The notes under the pieces are model-generated. The model saw nothing but the letters and a program-made list of their open reading frames with translations. It was not told the origin of the DNA and made no database searches. A stretch of 64,000 nt of DNA from Streptomyces sp. GQFP (GTDB lineage: Bacteria; Actinomycetota; Actinomycetes; Streptomycetales; Streptomycetaceae): contig NZ_CP089312.1 in the NCBI RefSeq assembly GCF_021545335.1, positions 4,650,001-4,714,000 of the forward strand, given 5' to 3'. The position numbers and the translations under genes were made by a program. This document shows positions 37,076 to 46,136 of the stretch, piece by piece (positions within the stretch are counted from its first letter, which is position 1; every line of letters begins with the position of its first letter).

Positions 37076-37678
37076 TCAAGAATGCTGCAGACAGCCTTCG
37101 GGCAGGGTGCCCCCAGTTCTGTTGAGGTGCTCGATGGCTGCTGCGAAAGAATAGCAGTCGAAGAGCGCTGAATGCTCTTTCCCGGCTGCGGGCTTGGGAA
37201 GGCCGAGTACCTGCCACAAGCGACCCACATTGGATGTTGCCGTTTGAGGTGCGAGAGCGTTCAACCAAGGGCGGATATTCAGGAAATGGGCGGCGAGGAA
37301 ACCGTTCTTGACTTCTTGACCACGGGCTCGCGCCCAGCCAACATTCTCCCCGAGAACAACCATGTCGTTACCATAGGAGAGCACCGACTGACCCCGGCAG
37401 AACCCCAGAAAGTCGCCGAGCGCTTCGGCTGCGGGAATCCCTTCCCTGTCCACCGTCTCCTGGTCGACGCCGGTCAGCTCGGTGAAGTATGTGGACAGCC
37501 GAGGATTGACCTCGGGCCGCACCAGTGCCTCGTACTCCTCGACGACGGAAAAGTCCTCGTGTAGGCGGAGCGCGCCGATCTGTACGATCTCGCGAAGCTG
37601 TCCCGGTGCACCCCAGTCCTGCTCAAGCGCCCCCGGCCATGACGTGAATTCAAGGTCAAACACAACGAATGTGGGCAC
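37076..37678 (-). CDS. 3'-5' exonuclease, DEDD (DnaQ-like) family
   Basis: 200 residues from GTG 37678 (GAGGGAG upstream). Exo I DLEFTSWPG with its Asp-Glu pair, IVQIGALRL strand, Exo II region with SYGNDMVVLGEN, and Exo III as KEHSALFDCYSFAAAIEHL (H-x4-D type). This is the KapD/ERI-like group of single-domain exonucleases acting on DNA or RNA ends. As an accessory gene it might be cargo with a nucleic-acid defence role, but that is only a guess. Moderate GC. Confidence 0.8.
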   Translation of the reverse strand: MPTFVVFDLEFTSWPGALEQDWGAPGQLREIVQIGALRLHEDFSVVEEYEALVRPEVNPRLSTYFTELTGVDQETVDREGIPAAEALGDFLGFCRGQSVLSYGNDMVVLGENVGWARARGQEVKNGFLAAHFLNIRPWLNALAPQTATSNVGRLWQVLGLPKPAAGKEHSALFDCYSFAAAIEHLNRTGGTLPEGCLQHS

Positions 37679-38459
37679 AACGGATCTCCCTCTGGCGCGG
37701 ATTGCCGCCAGATTACCCCGTGTATTGCAGCCCATCGTCAGCCAGGGCCCCGACGTGCATCCCGGTTTTCCAGTTCGTGGTGATCATGTGATGCCGTGGC
37801 GGTCTGCGGACGGAACGAACACGCAGCTGCCGTCGAGGTGGCGGGCCCCGCAGACATTTGCCGTCCACCGCCAGAGCTGGGCGCGGGGTGGGGCCCGTCG
37901 TGCTGCTGTGCCCGCCGGCGGGCGCGGTGCTGTGCCCGTTCGATCAGCCCGTTCGGGGCAGCGAATGTCTGGCGGGTGGCGCGCTGGCACCACTCGGCCG
38001 CGGCGGCCAGTGAGCTTCTTCTGTCGCCCCTCCGGCGGGCGAGGCCGCCGAGTGTGTTGACGAGGCCGTCAGGCGGGGCAGTTGCCGCTCCTGCTGAATC
38101 GAGCCGCCGTCGCAGCGTCACCCGATCGGAGGATGCCCTGAAGGAGCTCACTGCGAACCGGGAAATCGGGATACACGCCGGGTCCCTGTATCGTCAGCAA
38201 AGGTGATTTCTCGCCAGATCTGCTTCCGTCCACCATTACAGTACCCGCACCATTTATTATCGATCTGTGCAATCTCCATTGGCCTGTGCAGCAAGATTTG
38301 CCATCTATCTTCAATCGTACGATCGGTAAGTCATCCGTACAGAGCTTGCCCAGCAGGTCCGATCGGTCCGCCGTATTGGCGCGACACGTTAATGGGCACA
38401 GCGCCCTTCGCTCATCAGTCGCACGAACCGAGTCCGTCCATCACAACACTGGAGTTGTC
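37679..38459. other. Region without a supported gene (780 bp)
   Basis: No frame has a credible start, ribosome site and family match. The middle (37790-38060) is GC-rich with long open frames on both strands that look like noncoding or decayed sequence. From about 38190 it becomes AT-richer and probably holds the promoter of the PhyH gene. Confidence 0.5.
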
Positions 38460-39263
38460 GTGGACATGACCTATGCGCAGCCCGTCGAGCTGGCCACTCG
38501 CGTCACCACCGAAGGTTGGGCCATCGCCAAAAACTGCCTCGATGCCGATGAGATCCACAACGCTCGGACCCTGATCGCCGCGCATTTCCAAGCAGGGAAG
38601 GGCCTGTTACTCGACGGGGCGAAGGTGCAGCCGGCCGCTGCTCACCTCGTTCCCGGTCTCGCCTGGCTCTACGCCCATCCTCAGATCGTCGAAGTCGCCA
38701 GGGCCGCGCTGGGGACGCGGGACATCACCTTCACCGGTCACAGCGACGCCCATCAGGGGTTCACCCTGGGCTGGCACAAGGACAGCGGCAGTGAAGCCCT
38801 GGGGGATCCGCTCTGCGGATACTTCGGCGGATCGTCCGCAGCGCTCTTCCAAGGGGTGCCCGAAGTCGTGAAGTTGGGCATCTACCTCCAGGAGTCGACA
38901 AGCAGCAACTGCCTGCGGGTGGACCCGGGCTCGCATCTGCGCCCGCACCTGCAACCGGTGCGGCCTACCGAGGTACTGATGGAGGCCGGCGACATCGTGG
39001 TATTCGACGTGCGGATCACTCATGCCGGGGCCATGGTTCCCTACCCGGACTCGCCGGAACTCCACGCACTACGCGAACGCATCTCGGCCTTCGTCACCTT
39101 TGGCCGAAGCAGTGAACGCACGAGGTATTTCTCGCAGGCGAACATGGTGCGACAGCGGCGACAGCTCGGTCTCCCTGAGGAGGAGGCGGCGGGGATGACT
39201 ATGGACGGAGGTCACGCGGCTCTCCTCGCATCACTGGATGTCCCTGTGTGGGAGGAGAGTTGA
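38460..39263 (+). CDS. Phytanoyl-CoA dioxygenase (PhyH) family protein
   Basis: 267 residues from GTG 38460 (GGAG five bases upstream; ATG 38466 is alternative). A Fe(II)/2-oxoglutarate-dependent oxygenase fold is indicated by GWHKDSG (HxD iron ligands), the distal THAG histidine and a C-terminal arginine region. Such enzymes hydroxylate lipids, amino acids or natural-product intermediates. It overlaps the MFS gene downstream, so the pair probably makes or detoxifies and exports a small molecule; the substrate is unknown. Confidence 0.85.
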   Translation: MDMTYAQPVELATRVTTEGWAIAKNCLDADEIHNARTLIAAHFQAGKGLLLDGAKVQPAAAHLVPGLAWLYAHPQIVEVARAALGTRDITFTGHSDAHQGFTLGWHKDSGSEALGDPLCGYFGGSSAALFQGVPEVVKLGIYLQESTSSNCLRVDPGSHLRPHLQPVRPTEVLMEAGDIVVFDVRITHAGAMVPYPDSPELHALRERISAFVTFGRSSERTRYFSQANMVRQRRQLGLPEEEAAGMTMDGGHAALLASLDVPVWEES

Positions 39264-40714
39264 GCTCACCTTCGAGCGAACCGCAACGGGATCCGGCCGG
39301 GTCGCGGTCCGGTCATGTAGCGAGCGAGTCAGGCAAACCGCCGACGCAAGGTGGCCAGGGTTGGGCAGCCCAGGTCTCTGGTCGAGCCTGGTTGGCGTGG
39401 TCGGCTGGCGCGCTGACCTACGTCATCGCCATCTTCAACCGGGGAAGTCTCGGCGTGGCCGGCCCGATGGCCGCAGATCGCCTCGGGATCGACGCCACAG
39501 CTCTGTCCACGTTCAGCGCTGTCCAACTCGGCGTCTTCGCCGCCACCCAGATCCCCGTCGGCTTGTTTGTCGACCGCTACGGGCCGCGGAAACTGCTGAC
39601 CACGAGCCTGGCGGTCATGGCGGCCGGACAGATGCTGGTGGCTGGGGGCGTGAACTTCCCCATGGTTCTCGTCGGCCGCGCTCTGCTGGGCTGCGGTGAC
39701 GCCATGGTGATGATCAGCGTGCTGCGATTGATCACGGCTTGGTTCCCTGCTCCGCGTACTCCCGTTCTCGCGCAGGTCACCGTCGTGGTCGGCACCGCAG
39801 GCGGCCTCGCGGCCGCGCCCCCGCTGTCCACCGCGTTGAGGGCCTTCGGATGGGAGCCGGTATTTTTCTCCATCGCCCTGGTGACCGCATGCATGATTGC
39901 CGTGGTGTGGCTGGTGGTTCGCGACGCGCCTCCTGACAGTCCGCTGTTTGGTGCGCACGATGCCGGAGACAGCACCCTGCGGACCGGCCTGGTCGAGGCG
40001 TGGCGGCAACCCACGACTCAGCTGGGCCTATGGCTGATGTTCACGGTTCACTTCCCGGTTCAGGTATTCGTCCTCCTGTGGGGCTATCCCTTCCTGACAC
40101 AGGCCCAGGGATTGTCCGAGACGACGGCCAGCTACGTGACTGCGGTGCCTTTGGTAGTGACCATGGTGCTCGGCCCCGTGTTCGGCGTCATCTCCGGTCG
40201 ACGCCCCCACTGGCGCATACCCATCGTGCTCGGCATCGTCTCCACCACCACACTGGCCTGGGGCACAGTGCTGTTGTGGCCCGGCGGGCAGGCCCCGTTC
40301 TTCATCTTGTTCCTCCTGGCGACCGTCCTCGGCCTGGGCAACCCCGCCGCAGTGTTCGGCCTGGACATCGCGCGCTCCGGCAGCCCACCCCACAGGGTCG
40401 GTGCCGCATCGGGCATCGCCAATATCGGCGGCTACACAGCTGCTCTGCTGGCCATGATGCTCATCGGCGTTACGCTCGACCACACACACGCGCCCGCCGC
40501 AGGCCCGAGCCCAGCGGACTTCCGCACGGCCCTGGCCACCCAGCTCCTGGTCCAACTTCTGGGAGGCGGCCTCCTGCTGCAGAGTGCACGATGGACCAGA
40601 AACCGCTCGTCAAACGGCCCCAGCGACGATCTGAGGGGCCACGAAGTTTCCGGACGGGGACCCAATAGGGTTGTCCTGAACAGGAAACGAGGAAGAAGTG
40701 GCGCCACCCAGTAA
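39248..40714 (+). CDS. MFS transporter, last codons replaced by IS3
   Basis: 488 residues as read, twelve hydrophobic segments, with FVDRYGPRKLL and a GRALLGCGDAMVM signature. The frame starts in an overlap with PhyH (GTG at 39248). Its last 29 residues are IS sequence: the IS3 element inserted at 40631. Removing it restores a frame that stops about 15 codons later, just before the DUF6817 gene, so the transporter is probably still functional with an altered tail. Probably exports the product of, or imports substrate for, the PhyH enzyme. Confidence 0.85.
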   Translation: MGGELSSPSSEPQRDPAGSRSGHVASESGKPPTQGGQGWAAQVSGRAWLAWSAGALTYVIAIFNRGSLGVAGPMAADRLGIDATALSTFSAVQLGVFAATQIPVGLFVDRYGPRKLLTTSLAVMAAGQMLVAGGVNFPMVLVGRALLGCGDAMVMISVLRLITAWFPAPRTPVLAQVTVVVGTAGGLAAAPPLSTALRAFGWEPVFFSIALVTACMIAVVWLVVRDAPPDSPLFGAHDAGDSTLRTGLVEAWRQPTTQLGLWLMFTVHFPVQVFVLLWGYPFLTQAQGLSETTASYVTAVPLVVTMVLGPVFGVISGRRPHWRIPIVLGIVSTTTLAWGTVLLWPGGQAPFFILFLLATVLGLGNPAAVFGLDIARSGSPPHRVGAASGIANIGGYTAALLAMMLIGVTLDHTHAPAAGPSPADFRTALATQLLVQLLGGGLLLQSARWTRNRSSNGPSDDLRGHEVSGRGPNRVVLNRKRGRSGATQ

Positions 40715-40988
40715 GTACTCGCCGGAGTTCCGCGAGGAAGCCGTCCAGATCGCGTTGAGGTCAAGCAAGACGATCTCCGAAGTCGCCCGGGAGCTTGAGC
40801 TGAACCCGGAGACACTACGCGGCTGGGTCAAGAAGCACCAGAAGCAGCAGGAACCGGCTCCCGACGCCGAACTGACGGTAACCGAGCGGGCGCGCCTGAA
40901 GGAACTCGAACGACGCAACCGCGAGCTGGAGATGGAAGTTACCTTCCTGAAAAAAGCCGCAGCGTACTTCGCGAAGGATCCCCGGTAG
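40698..40988 (+). CDS. IS3-family transposase OrfA
   Basis: 96 residues from GTG. Helix-turn-helix YSPEFREEAVQIALRSSKTI with ETLRGWVKKHQKQ, then a leucine zipper (RLKELERRNRELEMEVTFLK). The run AAAAAAG at about 40949 lies where -1 frameshifting to OrfB would occur; orfB is indeed in the -1 frame. Confidence 0.92.
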   Translation: MAPPSKYSPEFREEAVQIALRSSKTISEVARELELNPETLRGWVKKHQKQQEPAPDAELTVTERARLKELERRNRELEMEVTFLKKAAAYFAKDPR

Positions 40989-41014
40989 CAAGCAAGTACG
41001 AGTTCATCGACGAG

Positions 41015-41878
41015 ATGCGGCTCGACACCGAGGAGTACGCATACAGCGTCGAGTTCATGTGCGGCCGACTCGGCGTATCTAGATCCGGCTACTACGACTG
41101 GCGATCCCGCCCGGAATCCGCGACGACCCAGCGGCGCGAAGAATTGAAACTGCTCGTCGAGAAAGCCTTCGACATGTCCGACGGCACCTACGGACACCGG
41201 CGCATCCAGGCCCAGCTGCACCGCTGGGGCGTCACCGCGGGACTGGAGCTCGTCCGCCGGCTCATGCGCGAGCTGGGCCTTGAGCCCTGCCAGCCGCAGC
41301 CGAAGAGGTTCAGCCTCACCAAGGCCGCGGCCGGCCAGGTGCCGGACCTCGTCGGGCGCAACTTCACCGCGGATGCGCCCGGCGAAAAACTCGTCGGCGA
41401 CATCACCTACATCTCGACCGGGGAAGGCTGGCTGTACCTCGCAACGGTCATCGACTGCTGCACGAAGGAAGTCATCGGTTACGCAATGGACGACCACTAC
41501 CAAACCCCACTGATATCCAGGGCGATCCACAACGCGGCACGCAACAGGAACCTCTCGGCCGGCGCGATATTTCACTCCGACCGCGGAAGCAACTACATGT
41601 CAGCCGAGTTCGGGAAGACGCTCGACCGGTACGGACTCCGCAGATCTTCCGGCCGCACCGGGATCTGTTTCGACAATGCCATGGCCGAATCATTCTTCGG
41701 CGCCCTGAAGAACGAGCGTGCATCAAGGGTGACTTACCTGACCCGCGAGGCCGCCCGGCAGGACATCACTCGCTACATCGAATTCTGGTACAATCGCAAA
41801 CGCCTCCACTCGGCAGTGGGTTACCGCCCTCCGCGCGAAGTCCACGCCGAATACGAGAAGTTGCGAATTACCGCGTGA
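41015..41878 (+). CDS. IS3-family transposase OrfB (DDE integrase)
   Basis: 287 residues as an independent frame; the open frame extends upstream into orfA (VASKYEFIDE), consistent with an OrfAB fusion made by -1 frameshift. Catalytic DDE residues are in VGDITYIST, FHSDRGSNYMS and FDNAMAESFFGALK. The C-terminus WYNRKRLHSAVGYRPP is typical. Complete. Confidence 0.93.
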   Translation: MRLDTEEYAYSVEFMCGRLGVSRSGYYDWRSRPESATTQRREELKLLVEKAFDMSDGTYGHRRIQAQLHRWGVTAGLELVRRLMRELGLEPCQPQPKRFSLTKAAAGQVPDLVGRNFTADAPGEKLVGDITYISTGEGWLYLATVIDCCTKEVIGYAMDDHYQTPLISRAIHNAARNRNLSAGAIFHSDRGSNYMSAEFGKTLDRYGLRRSSGRTGICFDNAMAESFFGALKNERASRVTYLTREAARQDITRYIEFWYNRKRLHSAVGYRPPREVHAEYEKLRITA

Positions 41879-41985
41879 AACAGACGGTCAGACACCTGTC
41901 CGGAAAACGCGAGGCCCCTCAATCACCACAATGAGAAGCCCGCACCGACAAGTCGAGAACACCACCGGTGAAAGGACATCCACCC

Positions 41986-42552
41986 ATGGCACCGGCCCCG
42001 CGACGACCTCTGGCCGGAACCACTCACGCAGCGATCGAGTCGTTTCTCCGCGGCCGGGGAGCAGGCCGGATGCCTCATCCGGGCGGCACGCTTCTGGAGC
42101 ACCTGCGGCGAGTTCAGCTGCTCTTGGCCGAATGGGACGCGGACCCCGCGATCCAGACCGCAGGACTCTGTCATGCGACATACGGAACCGACGGCTTCGC
42201 ACCGGCACTGCTGCCCCTCACCGAACGGGCGACCCTCGTCGCACTGATCGGTGAACCGGCGGAGTCGTTGGTCTACCTGTACGCCAGCTGCGACCGTGCC
42301 GCCGTCTACCCACGTATCGACGGCACTGGGGCAGTCGCCTTCCGGGATCGCTTCACTGGCCTTGAGCGGATTCCGCCGCTCGCCGACCTGCGGGCGTTTC
42401 TTGAGATCACGGCCGCCAATGAACTCGATGTACTCAAGCACAACACCGCCCTGGCCGAGCAGCACGGCCCCGAGCTGCTCGCCTTCCTCACACGGGCCGG
42501 CTCGCTGATGTCGTCAGCCGCGCAGGATGCCGTCGCCCAACAACTGGCGTAG
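41986..42552 (+). CDS. DUF6817 (HD-like fold) protein
   Basis: 188 residues from ATG 41986 (AAAGGA upstream). HPGGTLLEHLRRVQLLLAEW and TAGLCHATYGTDGF resemble metal-dependent HD-superfamily phosphohydrolases with histidines preserved. Members of this group often neighbour oxygenase and natural-product genes. Before the IS3 insertion it lay about 15 bases downstream of the MFS stop, so PhyH-MFS-DUF6817 was one operon. Substrate unknown. Confidence 0.75.
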   Translation: MAPAPRRPLAGTTHAAIESFLRGRGAGRMPHPGGTLLEHLRRVQLLLAEWDADPAIQTAGLCHATYGTDGFAPALLPLTERATLVALIGEPAESLVYLYASCDRAAVYPRIDGTGAVAFRDRFTGLERIPPLADLRAFLEITAANELDVLKHNTALAEQHGPELLAFLTRAGSLMSSAAQDAVAQQLA

Positions 42553-43372
42553 GTCCCCGCGTCGGCCAGTACGGCGGTTCAGCTGGCGAGGTTTGGCCTG
42601 ATCAGCCTGCGGTTCAGCGAGCACCACCATGGGCTCCGAGGTATGAATCTGCGTCTGAGCACCGTGATCCGGCCATCGGGGGTGAGCGTGTTCCATCGCT
42701 TAGGGCCGGAACGGTCGCGGTGGACGTGGGACCACGACGGTGACGAGAAGCTGTACGGCATCGCGGTGCGCGCCTCCATGACAGCGTCGGAGATCAGCAA
42801 GCACTACGGGGTGCACGGGAGCAGGTTAGGTCGTGTCCCTTGTAGTGCAACGCCGTTGCACATGGCGGGACGCCATCCGTACTTCTCCTGGACCCTTCTG
42901 CAGATCTTCGGAGTACCGGACTTCGACAACCGCTTCGAGCAGGCCCGACACACGACGTCATGAACGGAGATCCGCAACGGCTCGCGGAGGCCCGCCAAGA
43001 ATTGGCCGTCTCTCCATTCAGCGCCAGCATCCTGCTCGACGGCATCCGCGCGGCCTGGGGACTCACACCGTCGAACCCGTGGCTCGACCCGCGCTGACCG
43101 GCCACCAGTTGCTGGCGACAGCGCCCCAAACAACCACCGTGGCCGGGAATGTGCGACCGCAACGCCCCACCGAGTGCTGGCCTTCATGTCGAGCTGGGCG
43201 AGCACAACGAAAGCAGCACAGACGCAGTTCTGCCTCCCGGTCCGGCTCCGTGCCCTCCGCGTGCCTTAAGGGCGGAGAAGCACGGTCAACAGCGGTATCT
43301 CCGAACATGCATGACCACCGTATGGAGAGACATACGCGCAGGTCAGCGTCATAGCGCCCGCCCAAGCGTCAT
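42553..43372. other. Right end of S1 without a supported gene (820 bp)
   Basis: Two overlapping plus-strand frames (42643-42963 and 42960-43097) share an ATGA junction but match no family I recognise; they may be decayed remnants. From 43250 the sequence is an integrase arm: GTGCCC and GTGCCT 11 bp apart, then CACGGTCAACAGCGGT (43281-43296), also found before att3 and att4. Confidence 0.5.
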
Positions 43373-43417
43373 AGCTTCCCAAGCTGAGAGTGCGAGTTCG
43401 ATTCTCGTCACCCGCTC
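43373..43417 (+). repeat. att2: 45-nt tRNA-Gly core copy
   Basis: Identical to att1 over 45 nt; the 5' part of the tRNA is absent, so it is not a gene. It is followed by hairpin AGCCCCAGG...CCTGGGGCT. Arm repeats: GTGCCC/GTGCCT at 43250 and 43261 on the left, GGGCAC x2 at 43504-43520 on the right, both with an 11-bp period. Boundary of S1 and S2. Confidence 0.9.
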
Positions 43418-43689
43418 TTTTCAAAGCCCCAGGTCAGTGGCCTGGGGCTTGTGTATTGGTGGGTTTTTCGGGGTCGTTTCGGTAGGTGGAGCCTGGGAAG
43501 ATCGGGCACGCGGAGGGCACGAACTCCGGGGCATCTCGCAGAGCCAGCCAGCGGGAAGTCGCTGACCTGCGATGTTGCTCGAAGGATCGGCTCGCTCGCC
43601 GGTGAAAGCCCTCAGCTTGCCGTTCCCCCGACGAGACCGGTCGGCGTTGTGTGCTTACAGCAGGAGGAGCGGCCGGGCGTGGGGTGGCC

Positions 43690-44210
43690 CGGCCGCGTGC
43701 CCGCGCTACAACGGCGAGGGCGACGGCACGTTCACGGCCCGCGTCAAGGTGCTGTCGAACTGGGGCGGCTCGTACAACGCGGTCGTCGGGGTCGGCGGCA
43801 TCACGGACGACGGCAGGCCGGACCTGGTCTCCCGCGACACCAGTGGCAAGGTGCCGGCGCAACAGCGGTGACGGAAAGGGCTCGTTCGGTCCGCGGGCGC
43901 AGGTCGCGAGCGGCTGGAGCGGCTACAAGGTCCTTTCTTAGGCGGTGAGTTCGGCCTTCCAGGGCGCCCGGGGACTTGATGTCACCGGGCGCCTTTGCAC
44001 TTCCCGCCTTGTGCCGGCGCACAGTTGACGCTCCTGGGGTGGCGGGGCTCATGGGCAGACGGGGCGGATCCGCGTTCGGCGTGGTCAGCACGGTCGCGGG
44101 ACGCTGCTGCCGGTCGTCCCCGCAGCCGCCGTGCGTGGAGCGGTCCGCGGCGACTTCAACGGCGACGGCTACCGCAACACGGCCCTGACAGACCGGTCGG
44201 GGCAGGTGGC
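43690..44210 (+). pseudogene. FG-GAP/VCBS protein remnants
   Basis: Fragments in different frames: YNGEGDGTFTARVKVLSNWG and VGGITDDGRPDLVSRDTSGK (frame of 43572), then RNSGDGKGSFGPRAQVASGW after a frameshift near 43860, and GDFNGDGYRNTALTDRSGQ around 44150. These are classic VCBS/FG-GAP blades of a secreted protein broken by frameshifts and deletion. They occupy the left end of S2. Confidence 0.7.
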
Positions 44211-44320
44211 GATGCGCTCGCCGAGCACGGTCCGATCAACCCGTGTCGACGCGCGGCTGACAGTGGTGGCCTGCCCGTCGCCGTGGTACCCGCGATGGGA
44301 CCGAGGAGACGCGGTATTCG

Positions 44321-44557
44321 CTATGCCTCGCTCTCCGCCACGCCGGGCCGCAGATCCGGATTGCCCGGACGGGAGGGCTCGGGCGGTGCGAGCGCGTAGC
44401 CGGCAACCAGTCCTCCCACTCCCAGAAGGCAGTCCAGGTAGACCACCGTCGACTGCGCGGTGCCGTTGACCACCGTGATCAGAACCACCCCGGTCACGAG
44501 CACGGCAAGAAATGTCATGTAATGGCGGCGGAGCGACATCCTCAGGTCGATCGGCAT
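44321..44557 (-). CDS. Small two-helix membrane protein
   Basis: 78 residues; GGGGAAGGTGAG precedes ATG 44557, strong support for translation. Two hydrophobic segments (YMTFLAVLVTGVVLITVVNG, LDCLLGVGGLVAGYALAPP) with a short loop between and a Pro/Glu-rich tail. No family recognised. It is divergent from the XRE regulator in S2; a membrane target or effector controlled by that regulator is possible. Confidence 0.6.
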   Translation of the reverse strand: MPIDLRMSLRRHYMTFLAVLVTGVVLITVVNGTAQSTVVYLDCLLGVGGLVAGYALAPPEPSRPGNPDLRPGVAESEA

Positions 44558-44777
44558 GCTTGCTCACCTTCCCCGTCTAGTCCTCGGCTTGAGACATCGG
44601 TCCATTCGACCAGCCGTCCCTCCACGTGGTCCAAGGATTCCTGCGCAGTCCGGCATTCTCGGAATGCATCGGAGGATTTCAGGCTTCTTCGGCGGGATTC
44701 GGTGATGTTCGGCGGTTGCCCGGCGAAAGTGGGACGATCACGGTCGTCGGACCCGGCGAGGCTCTTGGAGAGGGACC

Positions 44778-45602
44778 ATGGACGCCCACCCACGCGGCGC
44801 GCCGTTACCTGTGCGGCAATTCGCATCGGAGCTGCGCCGGTTGCGCATCGCCAAGGGCAACCTTCAGATAAAAACGATCGCCGCGCGGGCGCAGTGCAGT
44901 CCCGCGACGGTCTCCGAGGCCCTCAACGGGCGTCGCCTGCCCGGCGAGATGGTCACCCGCCGCCTGGTTGCCGTGCTGGGCGGGGACTGGACCCAGTGGC
45001 AGGCTCTGTGGCGTGAGGCCAGGACGGAACTGGACACGCTCAAGCGGGAGGGACCTGAGGCGCCGGTGGAAGCGCTGCGAGCCGAGATGGTGCGCTACCC
45101 AGACCCGCCCTCCTTCTACCGAGCCGCCGCCGACCGGATCCGGACGGCTCGCCGCGAGATCCGGCTCACCTACGTCCGGCTCCACCCGCCTGGTCACTGG
45201 GGAGCGGCGGAAGTGGCCGAGTACTTCAGCACGGTGCTGCAGTGGGCCAGGGACCACTCCGGTGAGGGTGCCAGTGTCCGGCGCATCATCGGTGTTCCTG
45301 AACGCGACGGAGCACCGCGGGCGGCCTACTTGCAGTGGCTGCGCGAACACCAGGAGGAAACGACGGACATATATGCCTACGAGGCGCGCGTCATGCCCTG
45401 GACTGCCTCCTGCGCCTGGCACAACACCGGCCTCGTGGACGACTCCGTCACTTTTCTGTCCTTCTCCGGTGCTGGCCGTCAACAGCTGACGGGATTCAGC
45501 GTGGAGGGGCCGGCCTTCCTGGCGTACTTCGCGGACAGCTTCGACCAGGCGTGGGGCGCGCTGGAGCCGCTGGAAGCGTATGTGGCACGCCACTGCCCTT
45601 AG
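44778..45602 (+). CDS. XRE-family HTH protein with C-terminal sensor-like domain
   Basis: 274 residues; GAGAGGG precedes ATG. N-terminal helix-turn-helix at about 15-75 (IKTIAARAQCSPATVSEALN, GRRLPGEMVTRRLVAVLGGD). The rest (YRAAADRIRTARREIRLTYV, then EVAEYFSTVLQWARDH and ITGFSVEG-like strands) is a mixed alpha/beta domain reminiscent of phospholipase-D-like or signalling domains seen in Streptomyces XRE proteins; no catalytic motif is clear. It is the only sizeable intact gene of S2 and may be its cargo or regulator. Confidence 0.75.
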   Translation: MDAHPRGAPLPVRQFASELRRLRIAKGNLQIKTIAARAQCSPATVSEALNGRRLPGEMVTRRLVAVLGGDWTQWQALWREARTELDTLKREGPEAPVEALRAEMVRYPDPPSFYRAAADRIRTARREIRLTYVRLHPPGHWGAAEVAEYFSTVLQWARDHSGEGASVRRIIGVPERDGAPRAAYLQWLREHQEETTDIYAYEARVMPWTASCAWHNTGLVDDSVTFLSFSGAGRQQLTGFSVEGPAFLAYFADSFDQAWGALEPLEAYVARHCP

Positions 45603-45852
45603 CATGGGGCCATCGGCAGCCCTAGGGCGTGTGCTTCCGCAATGGCCGCTGCCGACCGATGGTCGCGCCCGGAGCCGGGCGCCCCTCTGCCGACGTGCAG
45701 GGACTCCCTCGTCCCCTGTTCGGGCGGTGTGCCCATGGTGTGCCCTTCAGAGCGGACAACCACGGTCAGCAGCGGTGTCAACAGATCCTCGCCTCCGCAG
45801 TGTTGTGACGAGTATGTGCAGGTCAGTGACCGCATGGCCGACCAAGCGCCGT

Positions 45853-45897
45853 GGCTTTCCAAGCTGCGAGTGCGAGTTCGATTCTCGTCACCCGCTC
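45853..45897 (+). repeat. att3: diverged 45-nt tRNA-Gly core copy
   Basis: Three mismatches to att1, all in the anticodon-arm half; the T-arm half is identical. Hairpin AAACCCCAGG...CCTGGGGTTT follows. Left arm repeats GTGCCC at 45729 and 45740 (11-bp period), then CACGGTCAGCAGCGGTG at 45761. No right arm repeat seen. Boundary of S2 and S3. Confidence 0.85.
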
Positions 45898-46136
45898 CCG
45901 ATTGAAACCCCAGGCCAGTGGCCTGGGGTTTATTCGTCAGCACGGAGCCACCGGAGCCCTCGATACCACCGTTGCCCCCTCACCGCGGAGCAGCGCGATC
46001 CGGACGCCACTCGTGCTCCTTGGCCTGCCGGTTTTGTTGCGGTTGGCGGTATAGCCAGAGTCCAGGACACGCGGCACCATGGACCGTCGGCAGCCAAGGG
46101 GGGCACGCCGGGGCGCGGACGGGGCGTGAGCGAGCC

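Larger units (their letters stand above)
40632..41921 (+). mobile_element. Complete IS3-family insertion sequence, 1290 bp
   Basis: Terminal repeats TGAGGGGCC (40632) and GGCCCCTCA (ending 41921), the match extending inward to TTTCCGGAC/GTCCGGAAA. Flanked by a 3-bp target duplication ATC (40629-40631, 41922-41924). It carries intact orfA and orfB, so may be active; it is unrelated at sequence level to the IS3 at 27591. Confidence 0.9.

Noticed and set aside
42643..43097. Two overlapping small frames at the right end of S1.
   Set aside because: No ribosome site for the first, no recognisable family and atypical composition; noted only in the gap entry.
27641..43372. The tyrosine recombinases in S1 as the integrase of the tRNA-Gly att array.
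   Set aside because: They lie inside an element with its own inverted ends nested in IS3 orfB, show the Tn554-like three-gene order, and are not adjacent to any att core.
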